Source of the DNA: Exophiala sp. HKRS030
Lineage: Eukaryota > Ascomycota > Eurotiomycetes > Chaetothyriales > Herpotrichiellaceae
Direction: 5' to 3'
NCBI GenBank assembly: GCA_023897205.1
Contig: JAHWDD010000007.1
Span: 4,836,001-4,900,000 of the forward strand
Length of the DNA stretch: 64,000 nucleotides
How positions within the stretch are numbered: the first letter of the stretch is position 1; the number at the start of each line of letters is the position of its first letter. Below, one piece after another: positions 24,146 to 36,127 of this stretch. A model generated the notes under the pieces. That model saw nothing but the letters and a program-made list of their open reading frames with translations, did not search any database and was not told the DNA's origin. The position numbers were made by a program, and so were the translations under genes.

Positions 24146-25598
24146 ATGTATAGTCAAGAGATAGGGCTCAGGGATGATGAGCCTCTGATATCTCTAGGTA
24201 GTTAGCCAATATGACACCTTGCCACTACCGGCTTGTCCTCATTCGAATGGTGGAGATACGTAAGTACACGGAACCTCCGTAGACAAGCCGGGAAACGATT
24301 CATAGTGCATATCGATTTTTCAAATGCTTCGATACACTGATCTCGAGGCCATTACCACCTGTTGAACGCGTGGCAATGCGCGTCTGGGTCCACTCCAAGT
24401 GAGGACGAGGGCTGGATCATTGCCAGAAGACAAGCCGAATGCTTTATGGTGGTGAGTCGTCGATATTCGAAGGACCAAAGTGTTCCAAGTGAGCCAATGA
24501 GTCTCTAGCGATCAGTTTTTTTTTTGGGCGAACCACTTGAGGACTTGTTGTCATGATCAAAGGAGGCATACTCCGTAGGTTGGGGGCGGGAGATCAACAG
24601 AAGGAGATGGAAGAGGGTTTTGAAGAAGAAATGAACCCCAGAAGGCCAAAGTGATGGGGCTAAAAAAACCCCTAACCGACTTGAGTAATAACCAGTTGTA
24701 CTAATTTGCTAACATAACTGAACTAAGAAGTAAAGTGCCTATGCTCATCACCTACGGAGTAGTTAGCAAGTCACCTATAAGCCACTAGTGACTCGTAGCT
24801 AATTAATGTCTTACGAGGAGACCTGGCAGGTCCACGGTTTTATGTACTGGTCAGTGATGACAGGGATAGGGAGCGCACATTGGGGTGACCACACCCGGGG
24901 ATCGACGCAACCCAGGCACACTTTTAGGTGAGTTATGCCCACGCCTTGCCCAAAGGACAGCCCAGCGGCCCTTTCGGCCCCCTCGGCCCGCATACTATCA
25001 AAGACAAGTTGACTTGAGCATGGGTGAACTAGCTAAAGGGCCCCAGAATAGAATAGCACTCCTAAGTCAGGTGCCTACAGAGTACGGAGCAGTTAGGTGC
25101 GCCGTTAAGTGCCTGTGGTGCCTGTGTTTAGTTGTCTAGCTATCAGCTAGCGTGGCCTCCTTAGCCCTCTCCTTGACAGGCTCGCAAACTCGACCGCTGC
25201 ACAAGAAAAGACACGCGTCCAATGATTCACATGTTTCAAGCCCTCCCACCCTCCCCATCCAACCTGTAACTCGTAACTCCGTCCGAACGTCTCGAACAAA
25301 TCTTCTGATTACCCTCACCCTGCCTTTTATTCCCATGTCCTGTACAACACGATCCATACTTGCATTCTACCTATTCTGCTGCATCCATCAATCCAGCACA
25401 CTTGACGACATTCTGTTCCTCGACCTGGTTCGCCCAACTCACTGCGATACCCTTGTCCACTCTCTCAGTCCTCCGAGCACTCCGGCCTCCAACAGAGTCT
25501 CAACAACAGAGGTTGGCACCGACAACGACCTGATCGGCACAATGTCATGATACCGGTGATTTGGCTGTTTGCGCCTGGCCAGGATACGGTGCAACCAA
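24146..25598. other. intergenic, with CTAAC/GTTAG islands and dispersed word
   Basis: No supportable gene. TACTCCGTA is at 24569-24577 and TACGGAGTA at 24753-24761. Two stretches (about 24665-24810 and 25020-25145) are rich in CTAAC, GTTAG, TAAGTGCCT and AGGTGCC words. A run of nine T lies near 24520. The last 300 bases are pyrimidine-rich, as expected before the calcium channel gene. Confidence 0.5.
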
Positions 25599-28500
25599 AT
25601 GTCTTCCGACAATAGAACGCCGCCGAGGGACAACACTTCGCAGTCAATACCACTTCAAAACCTCGCAAGACCTCCTGATAGTGCCTCCCTCCGCGACCCG
25701 AACGAGCGCATCATGACGGCGGCATCTTGGGCCACTTCCAAAGACACAGTCGCACGAGGTCTCTACTCACAGGCCGCAACACTCCCAACTATGCGCGCCT
25801 CGACGAAGAGTCCCGACAAGAGGTGGTGGGGACAGATCCTATCGGGACGCCGGTCCCTCTATAAGAGGAGGACATGATGCCGTGTCTCCCATTGACGACA
25901 TTGATGGATTTGCTGCGGCCACCGTAGGTTTGGATTTTGGTCAACCTTCTACTCCTCCGAGTGGTCACTTGCGCAGGCCAACCATCGTCACAACTCCCGC
26001 CGATGGTGATGGCCCAGAATCAGAAAACCTCTTCTCCCCACCCGATTCTGACACCACTCCTTTAACCGACCAGCGCTCCTTTTCTTCTTCCCTCAAACCT
26101 TCCGTCTCATTTGCCCGCGGACAGAGGCATGACAGATCTACAAGACGGTCTACTTTGCAACCTGCTGATGCCAACACTGAGAACCGGCAGAGAGGACGGG
26201 GATCTCGTCTCGGTGATGATCTACCTTCACTGGATACTGGACTTGGAGTCCGCCGGAAACTCAGTAGTGCCAGTGGTATCGTCCGCATGTCACCAAGTCA
26301 GGATGAACCCGATGCCAGATCCCGGTCCCTGTCACCCTCTCCGTCACCCATAGCGAGAGCCAACTCCATCTTGAGGGGCATTTCTCAGCGCGTTGTCAAT
26401 CTGAGCAATGACACAGACATGGTAGAGCAAAGCGTTCGTCGCAAGTCCTCCATCAGAGAGAATAGACAGCCCAGCATATCCGCACCAATCTCCGACAATG
26501 TTGATGTCGAGAACAGACCTGCACTGGAGTCTCCCTTGGAGAAAGTACCATCCATTGTGGAAACCTCGCCTATGCCGCCATCCTTCATGCCAGTCCACTA
26601 TCCAAACCCTTTAATGGGAAGATCGTGGGGCATTTTCGGTCCAGAGCACCCCCTGCGGAAGTGGCTTTGTGAGGTTCTTGTCCACCCGTTGACCGAACCT
26701 ATCATCCTTGCCCTGATTGTAACGCAAACTGTTCTTCTCGCTGTGCACGCTTCCTCCAACGCCATATATCTAGAAAGCAGGACCCGGCCCTGGGGTCATT
26801 CCGGGTACGATTACGCCATCTTGGCCCTTTTCATCATTTACACTCTTGAGCTCATCGCTCGTACCATTGTATCCGGCTTCATCTCAAATCCTCGCGAGCT
26901 CAGCACTATCAATCGCTCGGTTGGCCTCAGAAAAGCGTTGTTGCTCAAAGCCGAAAGCCTCTTCGCTTCCGCTAGGGAGCGTCAGCAATATCCTTCCCAG
27001 AAAGCCGACGACGATGACCTCCCCATAAATCCTTCGATTGTCAGATCTTTGACCGGGCTCCCCGCCGCCGGTGGCCCGGGTCATGGTAAACAACAACAGA
27101 GAATTCGTTTGGCAAGACGTGCATTTTTGCGACACTCTTTCAATCGACTGGACTTCCTCGCCGTGATATCGTACTGGATATCTTTGGCCATGCAGCTTGG
27201 ACGTGTCGAGGTTGCAAGCCATGTTTATGTCTTTAATATGCTCAGCTGCCTTCGGATCCTGCGGCTCCTGGGCCTGACGGCCGGAACTTCAATCATTCTG
27301 CGAAGTCTCAAAAGGGCTGCCCCGCTCCTTGTACACGTCGCCTTCCTTATAGGCTTCTTTTGGCTCATCTTCGGGATCGTCGGTGTACAAAGTTTTAAAT
27401 CGAGCCTTCGTCGTACGTGTGTTTGGGTGGGTGACGATGGTTCTGGTCAGAATTTCACGCTCAATATTGCACCAGATAATATACAGTTTTGTGGTGGCTA
27501 TCTCGATGCAGTCACTGGGGACCCGTTACCTTGGCTAAGAAGTGATGGACAAAATGGCACAAAATCTGCCAAAGGCTTCCTCTGCCCCAGAACTCGCTGT
27601 GCGTCGAAAGTGGTGACGGCCCGTACAATGGAACGGTCAGCTATGACAACATTCTTCAATCACTAGAATTGGTCTTCATTATCATCAGCTCCAACACCTT
27701 TTCTGATCTGATGTACTATCTCACAGATACGGATTACCTTGCCGCTGCCTTGTTCTTCGCCATTGGAATTGTGGTTTTGAGCATGTGGTTGGTCAATTTA
27801 CTCGTAGCCGTCATCACATCATCATTTCAGATAATCCGCGAAGAAAGTCGACAAAGTGCCTTTACAGCAGAAACCATCGACAACACGATACCAGAAGAGG
27901 ACGCCAAGGGGAAAAGAAGTCAACTCAAGCGATGGTTTGACAAGACTTATTACTTTTGGGTCGCCGTAATCGCCTTCTCGCTTGTTGTTCAGAGCATGCG
28001 CAGTGCGACCATGAGCGATGGAAAAGAGAGATTCATCATGAATTCGGAGACTGTTGCGACAATACTCTTACTGCTCGAGATCATTCTGCGCTTTGCATGT
28101 GACTGGAGACAGTTCTTCCGCAGCAAACGCAACATTTTCGACTTGTTCCTTGCTGTTGTAACATCCATCATTCAGATACCGGCCATTCGCGATTCTGGTC
28201 AAGCCTACGCCTGGCTAACCGCGTTCCAGATCGCACGGATATACCGAGTTGTAATTGCCGTTCGAGTAACGAGAGAACTGGTAATGACTGTTTTCCGAAA
28301 TATTGGGGGTTTGCTCAATCTGATCCTTTTCGTGTTTCTATTCACTTTCCTGGCCGCTATCCTGGCTTCGCAACAGTTTCGAGGAGATTTCCCACCAGAA
28401 GATGCTGCAGGCGAAACAATCGACATCACCTTTTTCAATATCTGGAACTCTTTCATCGGCATGTATATCGTCTTCTCGAGCGAAAATTGGTCGTCGATGA

Positions 28501-31500
28501 TGTATAATGCGACCCAATTCAACCTAAGGTGGGACACTGCTTGGCTCAGTGCCATGTTCTTCATCTTGTGGTTCATAGTCTCTAACTTGATCGTTCTGAA
28601 CATGTTTATTGCTGTCATTCAAGAGAGCTTTGATGTGTCCGAGGACGAGAAGCGACTTCAACAGGTAAAGGCCTTTTTGAAGCAGAAGGAAGTGTCTGAG
28701 TCTGCCTCAGGAAATTTGTCCTTGACCGCAGTCTTCAAGCTCGGACGAGATGCAATAAAGCACCGTGATGCACTCGAATATGGCTCTTCAACGGTCGAGC
28801 AGTTGCTAAGGGAAGCTGTAGTGAAGGATTTTCTGGACGAGCAACAAGAAGGTATCACTCGTCGTCCGACATCAATGCACATCCCTCAACAGGCACTGGT
28901 GAATCCCGGTTTAATGTCAAAGCTATGGGGCAAGATCTCGGGCCTTAACTCTCACAAAGAGCCCAATCCATTCTACTCCAACTCCTCGGTGGGTCGAGCA
29001 AACGAAGAATTTGACCCGCGGGCTGTCGCAAAACGGGTGGTCAGCACTGCTGAAAACAGGCGCAAGGCACAACGTCAATATTTGCAAAAGCACCGGAAAT
29101 ATAACGTGTCGTTATTCATCTTCAAACCTGGCAATCCCATACGAAAAATGTGCCAGTATATAGTTGGTCCGGGCAGAGGTAGCGAGCGAATTGAAGGTCC
29201 ATCTCCATATCGACCTGCTTGGTACGCTTTCTCGGCCTTTACATATGCTGCCATAGTCGCCATGGTCATCCTCGCCTGTGTCACGACTCCGCTGTACCAG
29301 AGAGACTACTACCTAAGTCATACTCGCAGCATTCACAACTGGTTCATCTGGACGGACATGGCTTTCGCCATTTTGTTCACTGTCGAAGCACTGATCAAGA
29401 CGATCGCTGATGGCTTGTTCTTCACTCCCATGCGTATTTCAGGAGTGTGTGGGGAATTATTGACGCAGTCGTGCTAATTACTCTGTGGATCAACGTCTTG
29501 ACTTCATTGTTCAGGGATGATGGAGTCTCGCGTGCTGTTGGCGCATTCAAAGCTTTGAGAGCTTTGCGCTTATTGAACATCAGCGACACCGCCCGAGACA
29601 CTTTCTACTCTGTTATTGTCATTGGTGGTTACAAGGTGCTTGCGGCGGCATTCGTTTCGTTGAGTTTGCTAATACCTTTCGCAATCCTGGGCTTGAATCT
29701 CTTCAATGGACAACTACAGTCGTGCAATGATGGAGATTTCGCGGGTTTGCTTACAAACTGTGTTGGCGAGTACAATTCGACACCCTTCAATTGGCCTGTT
29801 CTGGCTCCACGACAAGTGTCCAACCAGTACTTCAGCTTCGACAATTTTGGTGATTCACTCTTCATCTTGTTCCAAATTGCCTCACAAGAGGGATGGACGG
29901 GAGTGATGTCTTCGGGAATGAGCATAACAGGTCGGGGTCTTCAACCGCAACCGTTCGCGTCGCAAGGAAATGCGGCTTATTTCATCATATTCAACCTCCT
30001 TGGGGCGGTTTTTGTGTTGACACTATTCATATCGGTCTTCATGCGAAATTATACGGAACAGACAGGAGTGGCATTTCTCACAGCCGAGCAACGTTCCTGG
30101 CTAGAATTGAGGAAGCTTCTTAAGCAGATCTCGCCGTCAAAAAGGTCATTTAGCGACAAGGATACCTCTTGGAAGAAATGGTGCTACGATAGATCCATCA
30201 AGAAGAAAGGCAAATGGCAACGATTCATCACTGGTGTCCTGCTTTTGCATCTGGCTTTACTCATTGTCGACTTTTACCCTGAGCCGACGTGGTGGCGAAC
30301 TTTACGAGAATACCTCTTTCTCTTGTTCACACTGATATTGATCACGAACATTGTGATCAAGATAATAGGGCTCACCTGGTTACGATTTCGACGAAGTTCT
30401 TGGGACTTGTACTCTATTGGTGCGGTCTTTGGAATTTTCGTCACGTCCATTATGACACTGGCACATATCGACAACGGTAGCTTGTCCCAGATCCACAAGC
30501 TTTTCTTGGTTTCGATCACATTTCTCCTCATTCCGCGAAACAACCAATTGGATCAGCTATTCAAAACAGCAGCTGCTTCTCTTCCACTGATCGCCAATTT
30601 ACTGGCGACGTGGTTTGTCTTATTCTTGGTCTATGCAATTGCCTTTACCCAGGCTTTCAGTCTGACAAGGTTCGGAAATAATGAGACAAACAATGTCAAT
30701 TTTCGCACGGTACCGAAGGCGCTGATCCTGCTCTTCAGATGTAGTATCGGTGAGGGTTGGAATGAGATCATGGAAGATTTTGCGAGTATCGAACCTCCAT
30801 TCTGCATTCGCGAAGATAGCTTCTTTGAGAGTGATTGTGGGAGTCCAAGCTGGGCAAGAGCCCTTTTCATATCATGGAACATCATCAGCATGTATATCTT
30901 TGTGTCGTTGTTTGTGTCGATGATATTCGAGAGCTTCTCATACGTCTACCAGCAGAGCAGTGGTATGTCAGTCGTCAGCCGCGATGAGGTCCGGCGATTC
31001 AAACAAGCATGGGCGGAATTCGATCCTGACGGCACGGGATTTATCGCCAAGCAGCAGTTCCCACGATTCTTAGGGTAAGTCTTGTAGAAATGACCTTGTA
31101 TCGCTGTTGACTGACCTGAACAGGAACTCTCTGGGGTTTTCTCGATGCGAATCTACGATGGAGATTTCACCGTGGGGAGAATCAAGGAAGACTGCATGGT
31201 ACAACCTGATGATCCGCCGAAACCAAGAAACCGAATAGTTGATGGGATAGACCTCGATAAGCTGGCGGAGCGAGTCAACCAGATACCAGTGGACGAAATC
31301 CGACAACGACGAGAACGCATGAACGTTTTCTACCAAGAAGTGTTGCTTACAGCTGAACCTGATCGTGGCATACCATTTACGGCCATGTTGTTCCTTTTGA
31401 CTCACTACAATGTCATTGTGGACTCGCGAAGTTTGCGACTGGAGGAATTCCTCCGTCGACGTGCACGATTGCAACGAGTGCATGAGACGATTCGTCGAAA

Positions 31501-32026
31501 CACTGTGGTCGGATTCTTCGACACCCTCCATTGGTCCCGACGATTCAGAAACGCGGTGCGGAACCGACGTGATTCGCGTCTGGGAGGTCCACCTTCTATT
31601 CCTGTTCCCGAAATCTTCATTGAGGATCCAGAAGAACAGCTGCATGGGAGCAGCGGTGGAACCGAGCCGCGTGATTTCACGTCGTCAACGCCTTCGTACA
31701 CGCCAAGGAAGCCATCGCCCAACCTGCCACCAATTGATACATCGTATCAACATAGGGATTCGTTGAGGAGTCCCAGTTCACTGGGCTATGATGATTCGCC
31801 AGCGACGAGCCCGATGCGAGCGACGAGGTTGGGATCCATAGATACGTCGTATCCAGGCTTTACACGGTCGTCACCCACAACACCAACATTAGGGCACAGC
31901 AGACATGGAAGCAATGCCAGCGGGTTTGGGGAACAAGGAGTGTTTGAGAGTTTTGATACATCAGCATGGGGAGCGAGTCTCAGGAGAAGCTTTACGACGA
32001 GAAGGCCCAGTCGAGAAAGTGGCTGA
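25599..32026 (+). CDS. cch1: high-affinity calcium channel Cch1 (five apparent one-base losses)
   Basis: A four-repeat voltage-gated cation channel of the plasma membrane, the fungal homologue of the Cav alpha-1 subunit. With Mid1 it brings in calcium during stress, mating and cell-wall damage. The disordered N-terminus ends with DDIDGFAAATVG. Each of four repeats shows S1-S6-type hydrophobic segments and a pore loop: IIISSNTFSD (I), FSSENW (II), ASQEGW (III) and IGEGW (IV). This reads as the fungal N/E/E/E-type filter rather than EEEE. After repeat IV comes an EF-hand-like FDPDGTGFIAKQQF. The intron is 31075-31123. Frame breaks occur at C or G runs 25784-25786, 25855-25857, 27585-27588, 29427-29429 and 31073-31075. 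Adding one base at each gives 2127 residues, a normal length, with correct intron phase. Sequence error is more likely than five lesions in a conserved gene. Confidence 0.92.
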
Positions 32027-33931
32027 GGACATGCAGGGGCAAATAATGACTGAATGAGTTGAGATGTGTACTGTGTACTGTGTACTTGGATTATGGCGAA
32101 TATGATCAACAGATGGACTGAGAGATTACGGCATAGCGACGGCGTATCGATCATATGATGGAGTTATGGAGACTCTGCGAAGAGCATGATTTGTCACGCA
32201 GGGCCTGAGACAAAAGCTATAGAATCAATGTGATGGACATTGAAATTGTGCACACTTTAATCGTGGCCGTGCAGATGTTGGCTTAGCATGTTGTGAACTA
32301 GGTAGTGTTTCCTATTGGACCTGGCTGGGATGATCAAAAGGCATGTCTAGGCTAAATGATATAGGATCGATAGCAATCAAAACCCTGTCGTGCTTCAAGA
32401 TTGCGATCAACGTTTGGAGATAGTCGATATCAGGTGTGCTGGGCGTACTGTCGACACCGTGCTTACGCACGATGCCACCAAAATAGCAGCGAAGAAAACA
32501 GCGATGATGCCAACAGGATAAGAGTCGGAGCAATATTGCTCGCTTAACAGGGCAATGATTCAACCTGAGGGACACTGGGGTACAAGTGAAGCGCAGGTCC
32601 GACGTACTGAGCTTCACCCAGGATCGAGGAGTTGGTGGGAATTGTATGAAACACGGTGCTCAGTCATTGTCAATCTCATAGACGAATATTGCTAGGACGG
32701 GATTTTCAAGGTGAGATGTGCACGGGGCACAACGGGACTGCATAAACAAGCTCCTGAGACCAGGGACACAGGTGACTTTCAGAGTCTGAAGCGAGTGACG
32801 AGCATCTTGAAACGGCCCATCGACGACCTTGTGGCCAGACGAGATGAACCACAGATGGCCCATGGGTCGTGGGTCTCGTGGGTCGCTGGGGGAATCTGGA
32901 ATATAGTCAAGTCTCAGGCTCCGTGCATTGTACTCGGTAGATACTAGAGATGTATTCGGTAGTTAACCAGATGCGTCGAATTTCCGACGCGGGTGTTTCA
33001 GGTTTGGACGGATTCTCGATTGACCATGGCACCATCACGGGCACCATCGCGGGCAGAAGCCAAGAAGCCCTGCAAACTTGAAGAGCAAACAACCCCTGGT
33101 CGAGGGACATTGCCGTTTCGAACAAAGTCTTGACAACAAGGTTCGGTCAGGGCCAAAAATACAACCATTGAGATCAGCTCGCCAATTTCTATCTCACTGT
33201 ACTCCGTACATGCGAAAAACCGGAAGCTTGGCAAGGGAGACGACGAGCAGAGCCAACGCGTCATTGGCTTGTTGCCGCAAGCGTGCCTTGCCAGTGGGTG
33301 GCCAACAAGGTGGTTGTTGTATCTTACTGTACCTACATACTCCGTAGGTATGCATTTACGGACTACCCGGAGAATCTACTGACGTCGCGCGTTTGACAGT
33401 GAGCTTGTTTTTGTCTGGTTCAATACGGAGTTCTGTTCACTGGCTCCTCTCCACTACTTAGTATCTGTCTGTGTGTTTCCTGGCTTGTCAAGCGAAACTA
33501 TTGCCGTCACTCCTGCAACATGCCCACCAGGTGCCTGGTAACTCCTGTTTGGCCCGTGCGAGGTGGCCTTGCGTGCCGCTATACATAACTGTCCGGGAGA
33601 CAGCTTTGACAGATCCTTCATTCAGTCTCTTGATGGGAACATGTCTCACTGACCTCACAGCTGCCGGCTCCTTTTGATTGCTGATTTTTTAGGGTACATT
33701 GAGCTTTTATTTCATGTCCATTCGTTTCTATACCATCCATTGCTTCTATCCATTTCCTAGGCAACTTGCTTGACCTGTGCACCTTGGGAAGAAGAATCAA
33801 TCGTTCACTCTTTTGCAAAATCATCACATCCCTCGTCTTGCTGGTAAAGTCGAGGATTGAGAAACCATCTCCATCGGGATAAACAACAGTTATCCAGTTG
33901 CTTGACAATCTTAAAATCTGCCCTCTGCATC
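32027..33931. other. intergenic
   Basis: No supportable gene. A TGTACTGTGTACT repeat lies just after the channel gene near 32065-32085. TACTCCGTA occurs at 33200-33208 and 33338-33346. Confidence 0.5.
33200..33346. repeat. two copies of dispersed word TACTCCGTA
   Basis: Exact copies at 33200-33208 and 33338-33346, in the same orientation, in gene-free DNA. Part of the window-wide word family. Confidence 0.7.
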
Positions 33932-34455
33932 ATGGCCGTTGCACAGTTGGTCTTCCTCTTCGAAGCCCTCGATCAAGGTGCCTCAGCTAAGCCCCCTTCC
34001 AACAGCTTTAGATCCCAATCTTCCTCTTCAAGAGTCCGACTCTCCCTACAGACCATCTTCAGTCACAATCCTCTACACCGGTCACCGAAGAACCCCAAGA
34101 CCATGACCTCCCCGCCTTCATCTTCCTTCAGCTCCTCCCGAGTTCGTCCTTTAGCGGCTTTACAAGAAAGATCCGGCCGATCGATGGCGATGCACACAGC
34201 CCTTATTCCCCCATCGACTCAAGCACACGAAACCTGGTGCGCAGGCAACCGTCGGCAATCGATTTGGCCTTGGAAGAGGAGCAGACGGCTGACCATGCCG
34301 AGCTGGTGGGCTTGGGACTGCTCGAGCCACGCCCTCGTGCCAATACGGGCACCTCGTCCATTTCTAGCCAATGTTCATTGATGGAGTTCATTAGTGAGAG
34401 CATGCAATCACCTGTTGTCTTTGATGGAATATTCGAAGTCATGGAAAGAGCATGA
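33932..34455 (+). CDS. hypothetical protein (apparent one-base loss)
   Basis: The ATG at 33932 begins a frame (MAVAQLVFLFEALDQ) that stops being protein-like after about 28 codons. A second frame, one base off, then runs to 34455. It contains an acidic, Gln/Leu-rich segment (SAIDLALEEEQTADHAELVG) and a C-terminal helix-like end (GIFEVMERA). Adding one C at 34014-34016 joins them into 174 residues with no stop. I know no family. The protein looks largely disordered and could be a small regulatory protein. The break follows the same C-run pattern as in neighbouring genes. Confidence 0.55.
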
Positions 34456-36127
34456 TGACCTTATCGAGGACATTGGATTCATATCGCAAGAAGCAAGTCG
34501 AGGCGTCCTGAGACGGCCCATATCATCGTCATCATCAAGCAGGATCGTACTCCGTTGAACGGAATCCTGGCAATAACAAAAGAAGTCAACTGGAACGAAA
34601 TTATGAGAACACGTGCAACAGTTGGACAGTTTGGACCACGACAACGTCAGTCGTCGAAGGGGTCAATTTGAAGGATTTTATCAGGCAACAGGGAGGATTG
34701 GGCACAACCAGGATTAATAGATTCAACTAATATACGGTCGTTTTCGACTATAGGGAAAGGAGCGAGCTAAGGACGGAGTGTTTTTTTTGATAGATAGGTA
34801 GTTCGGATTGTAGATAACAAACATGAGGTGCCGTTGATATCAAGTGGAGTTTCTCAAAACGTTGACATGCTCTCATGTAGGAAACACTGCCCGCAGGATC
34901 CCAGTGAGACATGTGTGAGGTCACTAGTCGATGATTCCCCTGGAAAATGAAGTCCGCGCGTTCACCACTAGAGTGGTTGGATGGCTGCACGGCTTAGCTA
35001 AGAATGCAGAACGAGGCAGCATGATCCCACCACCCCAGCCTGGCCAGGCACGAAATCAAAAAAGGCCCTTCGACAGTCTATAGGGCTAGAATCATGGTGA
35101 GGTTCGCAACTCGGCTCAATGATCCCTCCGCAAAACTCGCATGTCTACGGGCGTAGGGGTGAGCACGAGGCATGCCTCGATGATGTTTGCGAGTACGACT
35201 GTCTTTTACAGAAAGGCGGGCTGCAGAGAAGTGTGGTCGAAATATCCCCCTCGACCAATCAGAGAACACGCTTTGGTGCTTGACCTCGGTGGGGAGTTTA
35301 ATGATTACTGATCTCGCATTTCTCATCTAATCACCCACTCAACACCTCCCACTTTGGACCAACCCATCGTACCAGGCCCAGCATTGGTTCGCTGAAGGAT
35401 TCCTATCCTTTTATTGTGCTACCATTAAGGTCACCAACTACTACCAGAATTGGAGTCTTTGTCATCTCCTCTGCCTGTTGGTACGTCCCCGGGTTTCCTT
35501 CGGGCAAGCGCACGTCAAGACAACCCAGGCAAACCTTGGGGTGTACGAAGACCCAAGACGAAAGACATCTCATCTTCCGTCAGTATTGTATCCCGCAGAG
35601 GTTCGACACCGATCATCTTATGTTCTCGCTTCCTTCAGTTGTGGTCGCCGAACAGGCGTCATCTCACGGTGCGCCTGACTAATACCTCTTGATCAATTAG
35701 CCTTCCAGTAAAGCGGCCGCAGAAATCAGAGCCGTTAGTATTAGAGAATCTCCCACCGTCTCTGGCTTTGCTCTTTCGCAAAGTTAGCCTCAGCCTTCTC
35801 TGAACACCTGGCAGTATCAGGCTCCAAGTAGCTTTTATTTCCCACTCGAGGAAAAGCTGGGATCCGTCGTTTCCACAAGCATTGAAAGAAGCCCTTGTAT
35901 CCAATATACCCCCTTCTCACCAACGCCATCCACCAACTCCTCGGTGGGTATATCAACCTAATACCGCCTTCGGTTACAGACAACCAGTAATCCTTGGGAC
36001 TGTTCTCTGACGCGCCCTGGCATTGAAGCCACACACAGGCACACACAGTTTGCGTCTTGGTGTGACCCTGTCCCAGCCCTACGTGGTTTAATAATCAAGA
36101 GTCTTGCACCTGTGGCTCGACTCGGCC
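34456..36127. other. intergenic and bZIP leader
   Basis: No supportable gene. Several open frames of 70-100 codons overlap on both strands between 35400 and 36050, but none has motif content. The last few hundred bases are the leader of the bZIP gene. Confidence 0.5.

Noticed and set aside
25599..31078. Programmed ribosomal frameshifting in the calcium channel
   Set aside because: Five separate shifts in one gene, all one-base losses in C/G runs and also present in unrelated genes, fit sequence error far better than programmed shifting.
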